64,000 nt of DNA, taken from assembly GCF_036240795.1 (NCBI RefSeq), contig NZ_CP108454.1, positions 7,686,001-7,750,000 of the forward strand. Direction: 5' to 3'. The stretch comes from Streptomyces sp. NBC_01268 (GTDB taxonomy: Bacteria; Actinomycetota; Actinomycetes; Streptomycetales; Streptomycetaceae). Shown piece by piece: positions 37,332 through 45,571 of the stretch. Numbering within the stretch: position 1 is the first letter of the stretch; every line of letters starts with the position of its first letter. The notes below the pieces were generated by a model. The model worked only from the letters and a program-made list of their open reading frames with translations, did no database searches and was not told the origin of the DNA. Position numbers and translations under genes: made by a program.

Positions 37332-38037
37332 GGGGGACCACCTTCCACCAGGGCAGGAGCCGGTTCTCGGTGGGCACCGGCGGGCGGTTCCCGGCCGTGC
37401 CGGGCGCAGCGACGGGCAGCGTGATGACCCGGAGCTGAATGAACTCGAACGTGCCGCTGTCGTCACGGGCGGCGACGCGGTCCGCGGCGATGTTGCTCAG
37501 ATACTTCTGCAGCATCACAGCCCTTTCCGAGCGTGCCGTGTCGCTGCCTCCGTGTGTATCGACGTAGGAACTCCAGGCGCGGCGCAAGAGGTTCTGAGCC
37601 GTATGGCTCGGGAATGCACTGTGATCGACTGCGGAATTGTCCACGGCGGTGAGGTCGAACCAGCGGCTCACCCGTACCGATCCGTCGGAATCCGTGTGCG
37701 CGGTTCTCGCCAGAACCTGCCGGTTGAAGGAGTCGGGGTCCGGGGCGAAGAGCCGCCAGTTCTGTTCGAAGAAGGGGTACACCCATCCGTTGACCTGTGA
37801 GCTGTAGCGTTTCGACACCGGGTTGGGCGGGGCCACATGAAGGAACACCATGACGACATGGGCCAGCGTCGTCATCAGGCACAGGACGACGGCGGTGTAC
37901 AGCCCTGCCTTCAGCGCCCGGGCGCCCGGGGGCCGGATGCCCGGCACGACCGTTCCGTCATGAGGTGGCCGGGAGGCCGTATCGGAATCGGACTGCTGAA
38001 GTTCCTTCACGGCCGCTGACTCGGTTGCGCTCGACAC
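37321..38037 (-). CDS. DUF5819 family protein
   Basis: A 238-residue protein with one N-terminal membrane anchor (GLYTAVVLCLMTTLAHVVMV, residues about 45-66) and an extracytoplasmic domain carrying FEQNWRLFAPDP, ARTAHTDSDGSVRVSRWFDL and FEFIQLRVITLPV. These are typical of DUF5819. It starts at GTG 38037 with AAGGAG upstream. Overlap with the HTTM gene indicates co-expression and probably a membrane complex. Confidence 0.85.
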   Translation of the reverse strand: MSSATESAAVKELQQSDSDTASRPPHDGTVVPGIRPPGARALKAGLYTAVVLCLMTTLAHVVMVFLHVAPPNPVSKRYSSQVNGWVYPFFEQNWRLFAPDPDSFNRQVLARTAHTDSDGSVRVSRWFDLTAVDNSAVDHSAFPSHTAQNLLRRAWSSYVDTHGGSDTARSERAVMLQKYLSNIAADRVAARDDSGTFEFIQLRVITLPVAAPGTAGNRPPVPTENRLLPWWKVVPRGN

Positions 38038-38105
38038 CGCCCACCCTCTCCTTCTCGTATGAGCTGCTCATGCCTGAGGTCTCCGCGATTCTCGGAAACT
38101 GCGCG

Positions 38106-38145
38106 CGGTGCGCGGCGGATTCGGTGAGGATTCCGCCGCGCACCG
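38106..38145 (-). terminator. Hairpin downstream of the ice-binding-type gene
   Basis: A 14-bp perfect inverted repeat (38106-38119 with 38132-38145) and a 12-nt loop, just past the stop of the DUF3494 gene at 38179 in its direction of transcription. Confidence 0.65.
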
Positions 38146-38178
38146 GCATCCGGTGATTCGCTCCGTGAAGCCTGCTGC

Positions 38179-39459
38179 CTAGCCCTCGTGGCCTTCGTAT
38201 CCCTCATGGCCCGCCGGCTGGTCGGCGTATCCGTAGTTCCCTTCAGGGTGCTCACCGTGGTCCGGCTTGCCGGGGCCTTCGTCATGCCCGTGGTCCGGCC
38301 CGCCGTGGTCCGGCCCGCCGTGGTCCGGCCCGCCGTGGTCCGGGCCGCCGTGGTCCGGGCCGCCGTGGTCCGGCCCGCCGGGCTTGCCGCCGTTCGCGCC
38401 GGCGACGTTCCCCCCGGTGATGGACCCGCCGGTCGTGTTTCCGGCGGTGTTGCCCGTCGTGGCCCCGCCCGTGGTGTTCCCCGCGGTGTTGCCCGCGGTG
38501 TTCCCGGAGGTGTTGCCGGCGACGTTCCCCGAGGTGCCGCCGCCCACCAGGTTGACGCTCGGCCCGCCGATGAGGCTGCCGCCGATCAGACCCAGAGTCG
38601 TACCGGTCGTGGTTCCGGTCGTCGTTCCCGTGGTTGCTCCGGTGGTCGTGCCGGTCGTCGTTCCCGTGGTTGCTCCGGTGGTCGTGCCGGTCGTTGTCGC
38701 ACCCGTGGCGCACCCGCCGAGGAAGATCCTGTTGTTGTTGAGCGTCACCTCGCCGTTACGGGCCAGCGCCCGGCCCTCGACGCTCGCCCCCTGGTTCACG
38801 AAGATCGAGGTCAGAGCCATGATGGTGCCCACGAAGGTGGAGGTGGTGCCGAGGGTCGCCGAACTCCCGATCTGCCAGTAGACGTTGCACGGCGAAGCGC
38901 CGTTCGTGAGCAGGATCCGGCTGTTGGAGGCCGTCGTGAGGGCTTCGGGGATCTGGAAGACCCAGACCGCGTTGGGGTTTCCTCCGGCGTTCAGGATCAG
39001 GTCACCGGTGAGGCCGACACCGGAGGTGGCCCGGTGGACGCCGGGAAGCAGCTCCTGGCCCCCGCCGATGCCTGCGGCGAGCGGGAAGTCCGGTGCCTGG
39101 CCCGTCAATTGGCCGGCCGCGTTGTTGTACGCCACGATCAGATCGCTCTTGGCCTGGGCGGCTGCGGCGTCCGCGGGGTGCACCGCGCCGAGCACGAGGC
39201 CGGGAGGGAATCCGGTGATGGCGGGGTTCGGGTGCGTCCCGAGGTCGTGGTCAAGCACCGAGTTGCCGGTGTTGGTGACTCCCTGACCCGCCAGAACGGA
39301 GTAGCTGGCTGTCGTGCCCAGAGGCACGGGCGTTGCGATGGCCAGTGCCTGTGTCGACGTCACGGCGACCATGACGCCGGCAACCGTTGCGGCGAGGGCC
39401 GAGGCCAAGCCGCCGGACAGGAGGCGGCGCCGAGTCCTTCTAGGGATGTGCAGCTTCAT
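38179..39459 (-). CDS. Secreted DUF3494 (ice-binding-like) protein with repetitive C-terminus
   Basis: A 426-residue exported protein. The signal peptide ends near residue 40 (TSTQALA/IATP). Residues 45-250 form the DUF3494 ice-binding-like beta-solenoid: GTTASYSVLAGQGVTNTGNS, DLGTHPNPAITGFPPG, LPGVHRATSGVGLTGDLILN, VWVFQIPEALTTASNSRILL, GTIMALTSIFVNQGASVEGR. The tail is low complexity: Thr/Gly repeats (TTGTTTGATTG type), NTAGNTTGG repeats and six GGPDH pentapeptides, then a charged His/Glu-rich end. Most characterised members stop after the solenoid. The tail could anchor the protein to wall or ice, or act as a spacer. Ice binding is inferred from family; many members may be adhesins. Confidence 0.88.
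   Translation of the reverse strand: MKLHIPRRTRRRLLSGGLASALAATVAGVMVAVTSTQALAIATPVPLGTTASYSVLAGQGVTNTGNSVLDHDLGTHPNPAITGFPPGLVLGAVHPADAAAAQAKSDLIVAYNNAAGQLTGQAPDFPLAAGIGGGQELLPGVHRATSGVGLTGDLILNAGGNPNAVWVFQIPEALTTASNSRILLTNGASPCNVYWQIGSSATLGTTSTFVGTIMALTSIFVNQGASVEGRALARNGEVTLNNNRIFLGGCATGATTTGTTTGATTGTTTGTTTGATTGTTTGTTTGTTLGLIGGSLIGGPSVNLVGGGTSGNVAGNTSGNTAGNTAGNTTGGATTGNTAGNTTGGSITGGNVAGANGGKPGGPDHGGPDHGGPDHGGPDHGGPDHGGPDHGHDEGPGKPDHGEHPEGNYGYADQPAGHEGYEGHEG
38291..38380. repeat. 15-bp tandem repeat x6 encoding GGPDH
   Basis: Six in-frame 15-bp copies inside the DUF3494 gene (unit TGGTCCGGCCCGCCG on the plus strand with rare G/C changes). This is a likely site of length variation by slippage. 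Confidence 0.9.
38618..38689. repeat. 36-bp tandem duplication encoding Thr/Gly repeats
   Basis: Two identical 36-bp copies (38618-38653 and 38654-38689) with partial copies on both sides, inside the DUF3494 gene. They encode the GTTTGATTGTTT-type linker. Confidence 0.88.
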
Positions 39460-39537
39460 CAAGAGGCCAATTTCTGTGCGGGGCCGTGGCATACCGGGCC
39501 CTACCGAGTTCCCGGCATGCCTTCTAGCTGTCGCCGC

Positions 39538-39565
39538 ATATTACGCAGGAAAATCCACGCGCCAA
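39538..39565 (-). promoter_or_regulatory. Candidate sigma-70-like promoter of the DUF3494 gene
   Basis: On the minus strand TTGGCG (39565-39560), a 16-bp spacer and TAATAT (39543-39538) lie about 80 nt upstream of the start codon, in unusually AT-rich DNA for this window. Confidence 0.4.
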
Positions 39566-40052
39566 TGCCGAGTGAGAGCGGGGAGGGGGGGATTGATATA
39601 AGCACATTCAACTTCGCGGGGCGTGATGAAAATATGCAGCCTTTTACCTTCGATTGACCCGAACATCACTGGATGAGTGGGGCTCGGTCGGCTCGCGCGA
39701 ACTGGCTCCGTACACCTGTCCATAAAGCCGGCCTCGATGTGAACACGGATGTACGGCCGGCCGGGTTAAATCCGAAATCCCGCGGAGTGGGCGTGGCGCA
39801 CCGCTTCCGGCGCACGCGGGCCGAAGCGCGGCGGACGGGACAAGAGGCGGACAAGGCCGCAGATCCGTAGGAGCGGCAGCGGCTGAGGGGCAGGGCCCGC
39901 CGGATCAGGCAGCAGAGCGACCGGGAGAGCGGTGAGGGTGTCGATCCGATGCGGGTCTGCTGACCGTGTCAGCGTGCTGTGCGGCTGCCTCTGGTTCCGC
40001 CTGGTGGCGTGGTCGTCGTCGTCACGGACTCGGGGAGTCGGCCCTCAGGTGT
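39566..40052. other. Non-coding stretch with lower GC
   Basis: Between the DUF3494 promoter and the XRE regulator gene. The part from 39570 to 39780 is AT-rich for a streptomycete (for example TTGATATAAGCACATT and GATGAAAATATGCAGCC). I find no convincing gene, no RNA gene, and no DUF397 partner gene for the adjacent regulator. Confidence 0.5.
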
Positions 40053-40910
40053 TCATGACGCGGAGACCTTGATGGCGTCGGCGATGAGATGCCTGCTGTG
40101 CTCCGGGGTGAGGGCCCGGGCGCGCAGGTGGGCGTGCGTCACGCTGTACTGCTGCACGTCGGACGGCTTGTCCAGGCGGAGGCCGCTGCAGAACCTCTTC
40201 AGGTACACCACTGCCTCGCGGCTGTCGGGGAACTCCAGGACGGAGAATTGTCCCGACACGCCTGGGTGAGCGCCCGCGCTGTGAGGAAGGACTTGCACGG
40301 TGATGTGTGGCTCGGTACTGAGCGCGTGCAGGTGATCCAGTTGCTCGCGCATGATCTCCCGGCTGCCGACGACGCGCCGCAGGGCTGATTCGTCCAGGAC
40401 GACCCGCAGGTGCAACCGGTGGGCAGGATCGTAGATCCGGTACTGACGGCGAAGCCGCACCCTCAACTGCGCGGTGGCCTGGTCGACCGTAGGGAGAGGG
40501 ATCGATTCCTCGATGACCGAGGCAGCGTAGGCGGGTGTCTGCAGCAGTCCGGGGATCACCATGGGCCCGTACGCGCGAATGGACGCGGCGGCTGCCTCCA
40601 GGTCCAGGTAGACGCTGTGGGGGATGTCGCCGTAAGCCTGCCACCAGCCCTGCCGGCTCGACTCCCTGGCCAGCGCTGTCAGCTTGTCGACGACATGCCG
40701 GTCGGCGACGCCGTAGAGCCTGCAGAGGTCGCGCACGTCGCGGGGGCTGACCGCACGACGGCCGGTCTCCATGTGGCTGACCTTGGCTTGGGAGATCAGC
40801 AGTCGCGCCGCCACCTGTGTGCCGGTCAGACCGCTGTCCTTGCGGAGCCGACGCAGCTCCGTTCCCAGTCGTCGTCCTGTGACGGTGGGGTTGTTGTTGT
40901 TCGCCGCCAT
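40053..40910 (-). CDS. XRE-family regulator with DUF5753 (Scr1-type)
   Basis: A 285-residue regulator. The helix-turn-helix is at about residues 12-70 (LTGTQVAARLLISQAKVSHM). The DUF5753 effector region spans about 95-275: IPGLLQTPAYAASVIEESIP, RQYRIYDPAHRLHLRVVLDE, SALRRVVGSREIMREQLDHL, HITVQVLPHSAGAHPGVSGQ, VVYLKRFCSGL. GGAGGT precedes the ATG at 40910. Such genes are normally followed by a small DUF397 gene; none is present here. Confidence 0.92.
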   Translation of the reverse strand: MAANNNNPTVTGRRLGTELRRLRKDSGLTGTQVAARLLISQAKVSHMETGRRAVSPRDVRDLCRLYGVADRHVVDKLTALARESSRQGWWQAYGDIPHSVYLDLEAAAASIRAYGPMVIPGLLQTPAYAASVIEESIPLPTVDQATAQLRVRLRRQYRIYDPAHRLHLRVVLDESALRRVVGSREIMREQLDHLHALSTEPHITVQVLPHSAGAHPGVSGQFSVLEFPDSREAVVYLKRFCSGLRLDKPSDVQQYSVTHAHLRARALTPEHSRHLIADAIKVSAS

Positions 40911-41089
40911 GGGCGGTGTACCTCCGGCTCCAAGCCACTTCGTGCCCGAGCAGGGTGGCATGTTCCAGCGGCTGCTGATCACGCGACGTGCCGCCTGTGC
41001 CGGGCGACGGGAAAAAGGATTGTGACGGTGTAATTTGCCGTGCGGCGCGCTGGGCCGTGAGGCGGCGGACCCGGTTCGCTCCGGGCTTG

Positions 41090-41218
41090 ATCGGCGGGGT
41101 CGAGACCGCCGAGGAGCACTACGTCATGGCGCTGGGGCTGCTGGAGCGCACCGGCGCGAGCGGCGATCTCGCCGATCTGTGCCGTCTGCTGGCCTGCGTC
41201 CGCCAGTCGGCGGCGACG
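41090..41218 (+). pseudogene. Short remnant of a TPR-containing regulator gene
   Basis: The plus strand reads TAEEHYVMALGLLERTGASG and DLADLCRLLACVRQSA, which resembles the last TPR helices of actinomycete XRE/AfsR-type regulators. The rest of the gene is absent and the frame runs on into antisense of the next gene. Assignment is from sequence style only. Confidence 0.4.
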
Positions 41219-41239
41219 GCCGGGAGGGGGACCTGGGCC

Positions 41240-42208
41240 TCAGAGCCAGCCGTGACGACTCGCCTGGACGCCGAGCTGGAAGCGGGTCCGTGCGCCGAGG
41301 AGTTCCTGGAGACGGGTGATGCGGCGGCCCACGGTCCTTTCGCTGACTCCGAGTTCGCGGGCGATCGACTCGTCGGTGAGACCACCGCTGAGACAGGTGA
41401 GGAGCTGTCGGGTCTCGGCGGTGGGAGTCGCACCGGTGTCGTCCACCGTGTCGACGGCGTTGGGCAGCGGGACGGCGATCTGCCAGTACGACTCGAAGAC
41501 GCCGATCAACGCCTCCAGGAGGTCCGATCGCCGCACGACGATGTGGTGACGGCGATCCCAGTCGCTCGCCGGGGGACACACGAGGGCGAAGCGGTCGTCG
41601 CAGATGCCCATGTTCAGGGGGACGCCGGTGAAGACACGCGCCTGCTCGCCGAGGTCGATGGAGTTCTGGACGGCCTCCAGGGCGGGCCTGTCGTGCAGGA
41701 CCTGGGACCCGTAGACGACCGAGGTCCTGACACCGCGTGACAGTGCCTCCCTACAGCCCGGGGCCATCATGTTGGGGCGTGCCGACCGGCCGCTGTAGCC
41801 GATGGTCAGGGCGCGGATCTGGTCTGTGGCCTCGTCGTACAACCGTCGGCCGATCGCGGTGCGGCCCGCCTCCGTGCGGACGATCTCGAGGTAGCCGGCG
41901 CTCTCCGCGTGGTGGTCGTGCCAGAACCGGGTCAGCTCCTCGACACCGTCGCGCAGCGTGGCGAGTTCCCTGCTCCGGCTCTCCACCAGGGCGTCGAGCG
42001 CGGCGCGTGGCGGGTGGGCCACGAGCCCCGCGCCGTCCGGGGCCACCAGGCCGAGGGCGGTGAGTTCACCGACCGCCGCGGTCATGGCGTGCGGGGTCAC
42101 GTGCAGGACGTCCGCCAGTTCGGCCGCCGTCGTCGGGCCACGCTCGACGAGGGAGAGGTAGACGTCCTCGGCGGTCGCGCTGATGCCAATTCCTTGAAGT
42201 GAATACAC
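41240..42208 (-). CDS. TrmB-like/LuxR-tailed transcriptional regulator (paralogue of 8860-9813)
   Basis: A 322-residue regulator with a TrmB-type N-terminal winged helix (DVYLSLVERGPTTAAELADV, residues about 14-60), a central phospholipase-D-like or ligand region (RTSVVYGSQVLHDRPALEAV, ARVFTGVPLNMGICDDRFAL) and a C-terminal LuxR HTH (LTDESIARELGVSERTVGRR, about 275-310). It has the same layout as the regulator beside the subtilase gene, but no protease is next to it. It starts at GTG 42208 and diverges from the sugar-binding lipoprotein gene across 530 bp. Confidence 0.87.
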   Translation of the reverse strand: MYSLQGIGISATAEDVYLSLVERGPTTAAELADVLHVTPHAMTAAVGELTALGLVAPDGAGLVAHPPRAALDALVESRSRELATLRDGVEELTRFWHDHHAESAGYLEIVRTEAGRTAIGRRLYDEATDQIRALTIGYSGRSARPNMMAPGCREALSRGVRTSVVYGSQVLHDRPALEAVQNSIDLGEQARVFTGVPLNMGICDDRFALVCPPASDWDRRHHIVVRRSDLLEALIGVFESYWQIAVPLPNAVDTVDDTGATPTAETRQLLTCLSGGLTDESIARELGVSERTVGRRITRLQELLGARTRFQLGVQASRHGWL

Positions 42209-42534
42209 GTTCAGACTATTACATGACCGGCCACGAGGGTCGTCGCGGTCTTCGCGGGCGGGGCCTGTCCTCTTTCCGCCATGCCGGTATCCGACACCGT
42301 GATCCCTTCACTCCCGCACAGGTTCCTCGCACACTCTGCGTACGGCATGACCGGCCGACCGCGCCTTATCCCATAGGAATATTCCGGGACTCGAGGATTC
42401 CGCGAGTGCGGTGTCGTGCGCATTCGGGCGCCCGCGTCCCCGCGTGGGTTCCTTCGTGCTGCCCTGCGCCCGCTATCAGCTGTGCCACCGATCATGAACT
42501 CCCGCTGAGATTGAGTCTGTTGGGTGCACGCATG
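42209..42534. other. Upstream region between the TrmB-like regulator and the sugar ABC operon
   Basis: No gene seen. The part near 42209 should hold the regulator's promoter and contains moderately AT-rich patches. No strong repeat is visible here; the notable palindrome lies just downstream at 42541-42560. Confidence 0.45.
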
Positions 42535-42563
42535 TTGACTCTTGAGTTGTTGTGTTCAAGTAT
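42535..42563 (+). promoter_or_regulatory. Candidate promoter with internal operator palindrome before the sugar ABC operon
   Basis: TTGACT at 42535-42540 resembles a -35 box, and a weak -10 (AAGTAT, 42558-42563) follows after 17 bp. The spacer contains the palindrome CTTGA-N10-TCAAG (42541-42560), placed as a repressor site would be. The binding protein is unknown. Confidence 0.4.
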
Positions 42564-42738
42564 GTGCGAAGTTGATTCGTCGGCGGGAAGGGTGCCGTCG
42601 GCGAGGTGGGCGTCGCCTCCCGGACTCGGAAAGCGCGTGCAGGGATACGCGGGCCTTTTGAATTCGCGTGAGTTCGGCGATGCGTTGCCGTTCGCGTGAC
42701 GCCGGTGCTTTTCGAGCCGTCTCTCAAGGAGTAATTCC

Positions 42739-43791
42739 ATGTCCCCTCATCGCAGCCGCCGACGTGTCGCCGCCGTCGCCCTGGGAACGGTCGTCACCCT
42801 GGCGCTCGGCGCGTGTTCCAGTGGCCAGGACACCGTGACGCCGGGTGGCGACGACGCGGCGAAGGTCGAGGGGAGGATCTCGCTGACGTATCTGCAGAAG
42901 CAGGGAGACCAGGAGTACTTCATCGGTGAAGCCGCGGGGGCCAAGGCGAAGGCCCAGGAGCTCGGCATCGACCTGAGCGTGGTCAACCTGGGCAACGACG
43001 CCAACAAGGCGATCAGCGAGGTGCAGTCCGCCATCGCGCAGAAGGCGAACGGCCTCATCGTCGTCGTACCGGACCCCGCCGTCGGCCCCCAGCTCGTCCA
43101 GACCGCCAAGGACGGCAAGGTCGCGCTGCTCACCTCCGACGACCAGATCTGCACCACCGGCCCGGATCCGGCTGCCTGCGCTTCCGACGCCCTGGTGCCG
43201 CGCATCGGGTTCAGTGGCGCCCAGATGGGTGGTGAGGTCGGCAAGCGTGCCGCCGAGGAGTTCAGGAAGGCCGGCTGGAACGCCGCCGACACCCGGACCG
43301 TGTCCGCCTGGAAGCAGGACGTCACGGTCTGCACCGACCGGGTGAAGGCGGCGGAGAAGGCCTTCCAGGACGGCGCGGGCGCGGACGTGAAGAACATCGC
43401 GGTCCCGACCGACAACACGCCGACCGGCGCTCAGGACAAGATCGCGGCGACCGTCACCGCCAACCCCGGCGTCAAGCACTGGATCGTCTGGGGCTGCAAC
43501 GACGAGAACGTCCAGGGCGGTGTCACCGCACTGGAGAACGCCGGTTTCAAGGCCTCCGACGTCGTCGGCGTCGGCCTCGGCGCCTACCTGGCCTGCAAGA
43601 ACTGGAGCTCGGACAAGCCATCCGGGATGAAGGCCGCTCTCTTCATCGACGGGGCCGACGTCGGTGCCCTGGCCGTCCAGACCATGTACGACAGGCTCAA
43701 GAACGGCAAGGCGTTCCCGAAGGAGGCCTTCGCGCCGACCAAGATGGTCGACGCCGCCAACTGGAAGGCCTCCGGGGTCACGTGCAGCTGA
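42739..43791 (+). CDS. Sugar ABC transporter substrate-binding lipoprotein (AraF-like)
   Basis: A 350-residue periplasmic-binding-protein-like lipoprotein; the lipobox LALGAC places the lipidated cysteine at Cys26. The mature part resembles the L-arabinose-binding AraF type of the PBP1 fold: LTYLQKQGDQEYFIGEAAGA, NGLIVVVPDPAVGPQLVQTA, TANPGVKHWIVWGCNDENVQ, NAGFKASDVVGVGLGAYLAC. AAGGAG precedes the ATG at 8 nt. Ligand is probably L-arabinose or D-galactose; this is inferred from family and from nearby galactoside-active enzymes. Confidence 0.88.
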   Translation: MSPHRSRRRVAAVALGTVVTLALGACSSGQDTVTPGGDDAAKVEGRISLTYLQKQGDQEYFIGEAAGAKAKAQELGIDLSVVNLGNDANKAISEVQSAIAQKANGLIVVVPDPAVGPQLVQTAKDGKVALLTSDDQICTTGPDPAACASDALVPRIGFSGAQMGGEVGKRAAEEFRKAGWNAADTRTVSAWKQDVTVCTDRVKAAEKAFQDGAGADVKNIAVPTDNTPTGAQDKIAATVTANPGVKHWIVWGCNDENVQGGVTALENAGFKASDVVGVGLGAYLACKNWSSDKPSGMKAALFIDGADVGALAVQTMYDRLKNGKAFPKEAFAPTKMVDAANWKASGVTCS

Positions 43792-43793
43792 CC

Positions 43794-43850
43794 GGGCGCC
43801 TCACGCCGGCCGGCTGATCCGACGCTCCTCGCCGGCCCGGCGTGGCGCCC
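43794..43850 (+). terminator. Hairpin between lipoprotein and ATPase genes (attenuator or mRNA stabiliser)
   Basis: Arms 43794-43809 (GGGCGCC-TC-ACGCCGG) and 43837-43850 (CCGGCGT-GGCGCCC) pair over 14 bp with one 2-nt bulge, immediately after the lipoprotein stop and inside the 202-bp gap before the ATPase gene. In such operons a hairpin here commonly favours higher expression of the binding protein. Confidence 0.6.
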
Positions 43851-43993
43851 CTCCGCGACCGCCACGCCGGCCTGCCACCACCACTGCCGTCGCTGCCCGG
43901 GGCCCCGCCACCGCGGCGTGCCCCGAGCGGCGCGGCCCCCCTCACCCCCGTGCCACCGCCGAGCCCGACCCGCTTCCAGCCTGCGAGGCCCCC

Positions 43994-45571
43994 ATGAGCA
44001 AACCCGGCGCCGAACCACCGGAGCCCATGCCCCCCACCGACCGCCCCGGCCCGGTGATCACCGTCGAGAACGTCGTCAAGCGGTTCGGGGCCGTCCAAGC
44101 GCTCGGCGGTGTCACGCTCGACTTCCGCGCGGGGCAGGTCACCGCGCTGATGGGGGAGAACGGCGCGGGGAAGTCGACCCTGCTGAAGATCCTCACCGGC
44201 GACCACCAGCCCACCGAGGGCCGTGTCCTGCTCGACGGCGAACCGGTCGCGTTCGCCGCCCCTCAGGACGCCCTCAGGGCCGGCATCCGGATCATTCCGC
44301 AGGAACCGGAGATCATCCCGCACGTCTCGGTGGCGGAGAACGTGTACGCGGGCTCCCTGCCCCGCAAGCGCGGACGCGTCCTCGACCGTGCGGAACTCCG
44401 TCGCCGGGTCTCGGCCGACCTCACCCGCCTGGGCTTCGACAAGGTCATCGACCCCGACGCCATCGGCTCCGAACTCACCGCTGCCCAGCGTCAGTTGGTC
44501 GAGATCCTGCGGGCGCTGACCGGCGAGGCCAAAGTCATCGCCTTCGACGAGCCCACCTCCTCGCTGTCCGAGCACGAGGTGGAGGCGCTGTTCGGGCTCA
44601 TCGGCCGCCTCCGCGCCCGAGGCATCGCCGTCATCTACGTCTCGCACCGCATGAAGGAGATATTCCGGCTCGCCGACCGGATCGCCGTCCTGCGCGACGG
44701 CACGGTGGCCGGAGTGCTGGACGCCACGGCGACAAGCGAGGAGGAGGTCGTCCGGCTCATGGTGGGCCGCGACCTCTCCTCGCTCTTCGTCCGCCAGGAC
44801 GTCGCACGGGACGAGGTCGTCCTCGAACTCCACGACGTCACCACCGACGACGTGACCGGCGTCAATCTTCGGATCCGGGCCGGTGAGGTCGTCGCCCTCG
44901 CCGGACTCATCGGCGCCGGACGCTCGGAACTGGCCGGCGCGATCGCCGGAGACCTCCCGATCCGCTCCGGCAGCATCGGCATGAACGGCCGCCGCCTCTC
45001 CCTGCGCGGCCCGAAGGACGCCATCGAGGCCGGTATCGGGCTCGCCCCCGAGGAACGCAAGGCGCAGGCGCTGTTCCTCCAGCGCTCCATCCGGGACAAC
45101 ACCTCACTCGTCAGCCTCGCGAGGCTGCGCCGCCTCCGATTCGTGAGAAGGCGTCAGGAGCGTGCCGTCGCCCAGGAGTACACCGACCGGCTCCGGGTCC
45201 GCACGCCCTCCATCGAGCACGAGACCGGCAGACTCTCCGGTGGCAACCAGCAGAAGGTGGTCCTCGCCCGCTGGCTGGCCGGCGCGCCCCGGCTGCTGAT
45301 CCTCGACGAGCCCACCCGCGGCATCGACATCGGAGCCAAGGCCGAGATCTACCAGATCATCGCGGACCTCGCCCGCAGCGGCGTCGCCCTGCTGGTGATC
45401 TCCTCCGAACTCCCCGAGGTGCTCGGACTCGCGGACCGTATCGCCGTCATGCAGAACGGCCGGATCACCGGGGAACTCAGCCGGGCCGAAGCCACCGAGG
45501 AGGCCATCCTCGGCCTCGCCATGGCCGACGACCTCACCACCCCCGCCATCCCCCTTGGAGCACTCCGATGA
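43994..45571 (+). CDS. Sugar ABC transporter ATPase, two fused NBDs (AraG/RbsA-like)
   Basis: A 525-residue tandem ATPase. NBD1 has Walker A GENGAGKST, LTAAQRQLVEI as signature and Walker B VIAFDEPTSSLS. NBD2 has the usual degenerate Walker A (GLIGAGRSELAG), signature LSGGNQQKV and intact Walker B LLILDEPTRGID. The ATG at 43994 gives a normal N-terminus. Its stop overlaps the permease ATG by 4 nt. Confidence 0.93.
   Translation: MSKPGAEPPEPMPPTDRPGPVITVENVVKRFGAVQALGGVTLDFRAGQVTALMGENGAGKSTLLKILTGDHQPTEGRVLLDGEPVAFAAPQDALRAGIRIIPQEPEIIPHVSVAENVYAGSLPRKRGRVLDRAELRRRVSADLTRLGFDKVIDPDAIGSELTAAQRQLVEILRALTGEAKVIAFDEPTSSLSEHEVEALFGLIGRLRARGIAVIYVSHRMKEIFRLADRIAVLRDGTVAGVLDATATSEEEVVRLMVGRDLSSLFVRQDVARDEVVLELHDVTTDDVTGVNLRIRAGEVVALAGLIGAGRSELAGAIAGDLPIRSGSIGMNGRRLSLRGPKDAIEAGIGLAPEERKAQALFLQRSIRDNTSLVSLARLRRLRFVRRRQERAVAQEYTDRLRVRTPSIEHETGRLSGGNQQKVVLARWLAGAPRLLILDEPTRGIDIGAKAEIYQIIADLARSGVALLVISSELPEVLGLADRIAVMQNGRITGELSRAEATEEAILGLAMADDLTTPAIPLGALR

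Noticed and set aside
38291..38380. Possible CRISPR-like array of short repeats
   Set aside because: The 15-bp units are directly adjacent without spacers and are in frame inside a coding gene (GGPDH repeats).
39673..39870. A 65-codon plus-strand frame in the gap before the XRE regulator
   Set aside because: Arg-rich with no family resemblance and no convincing ribosome-binding site; probably non-coding.
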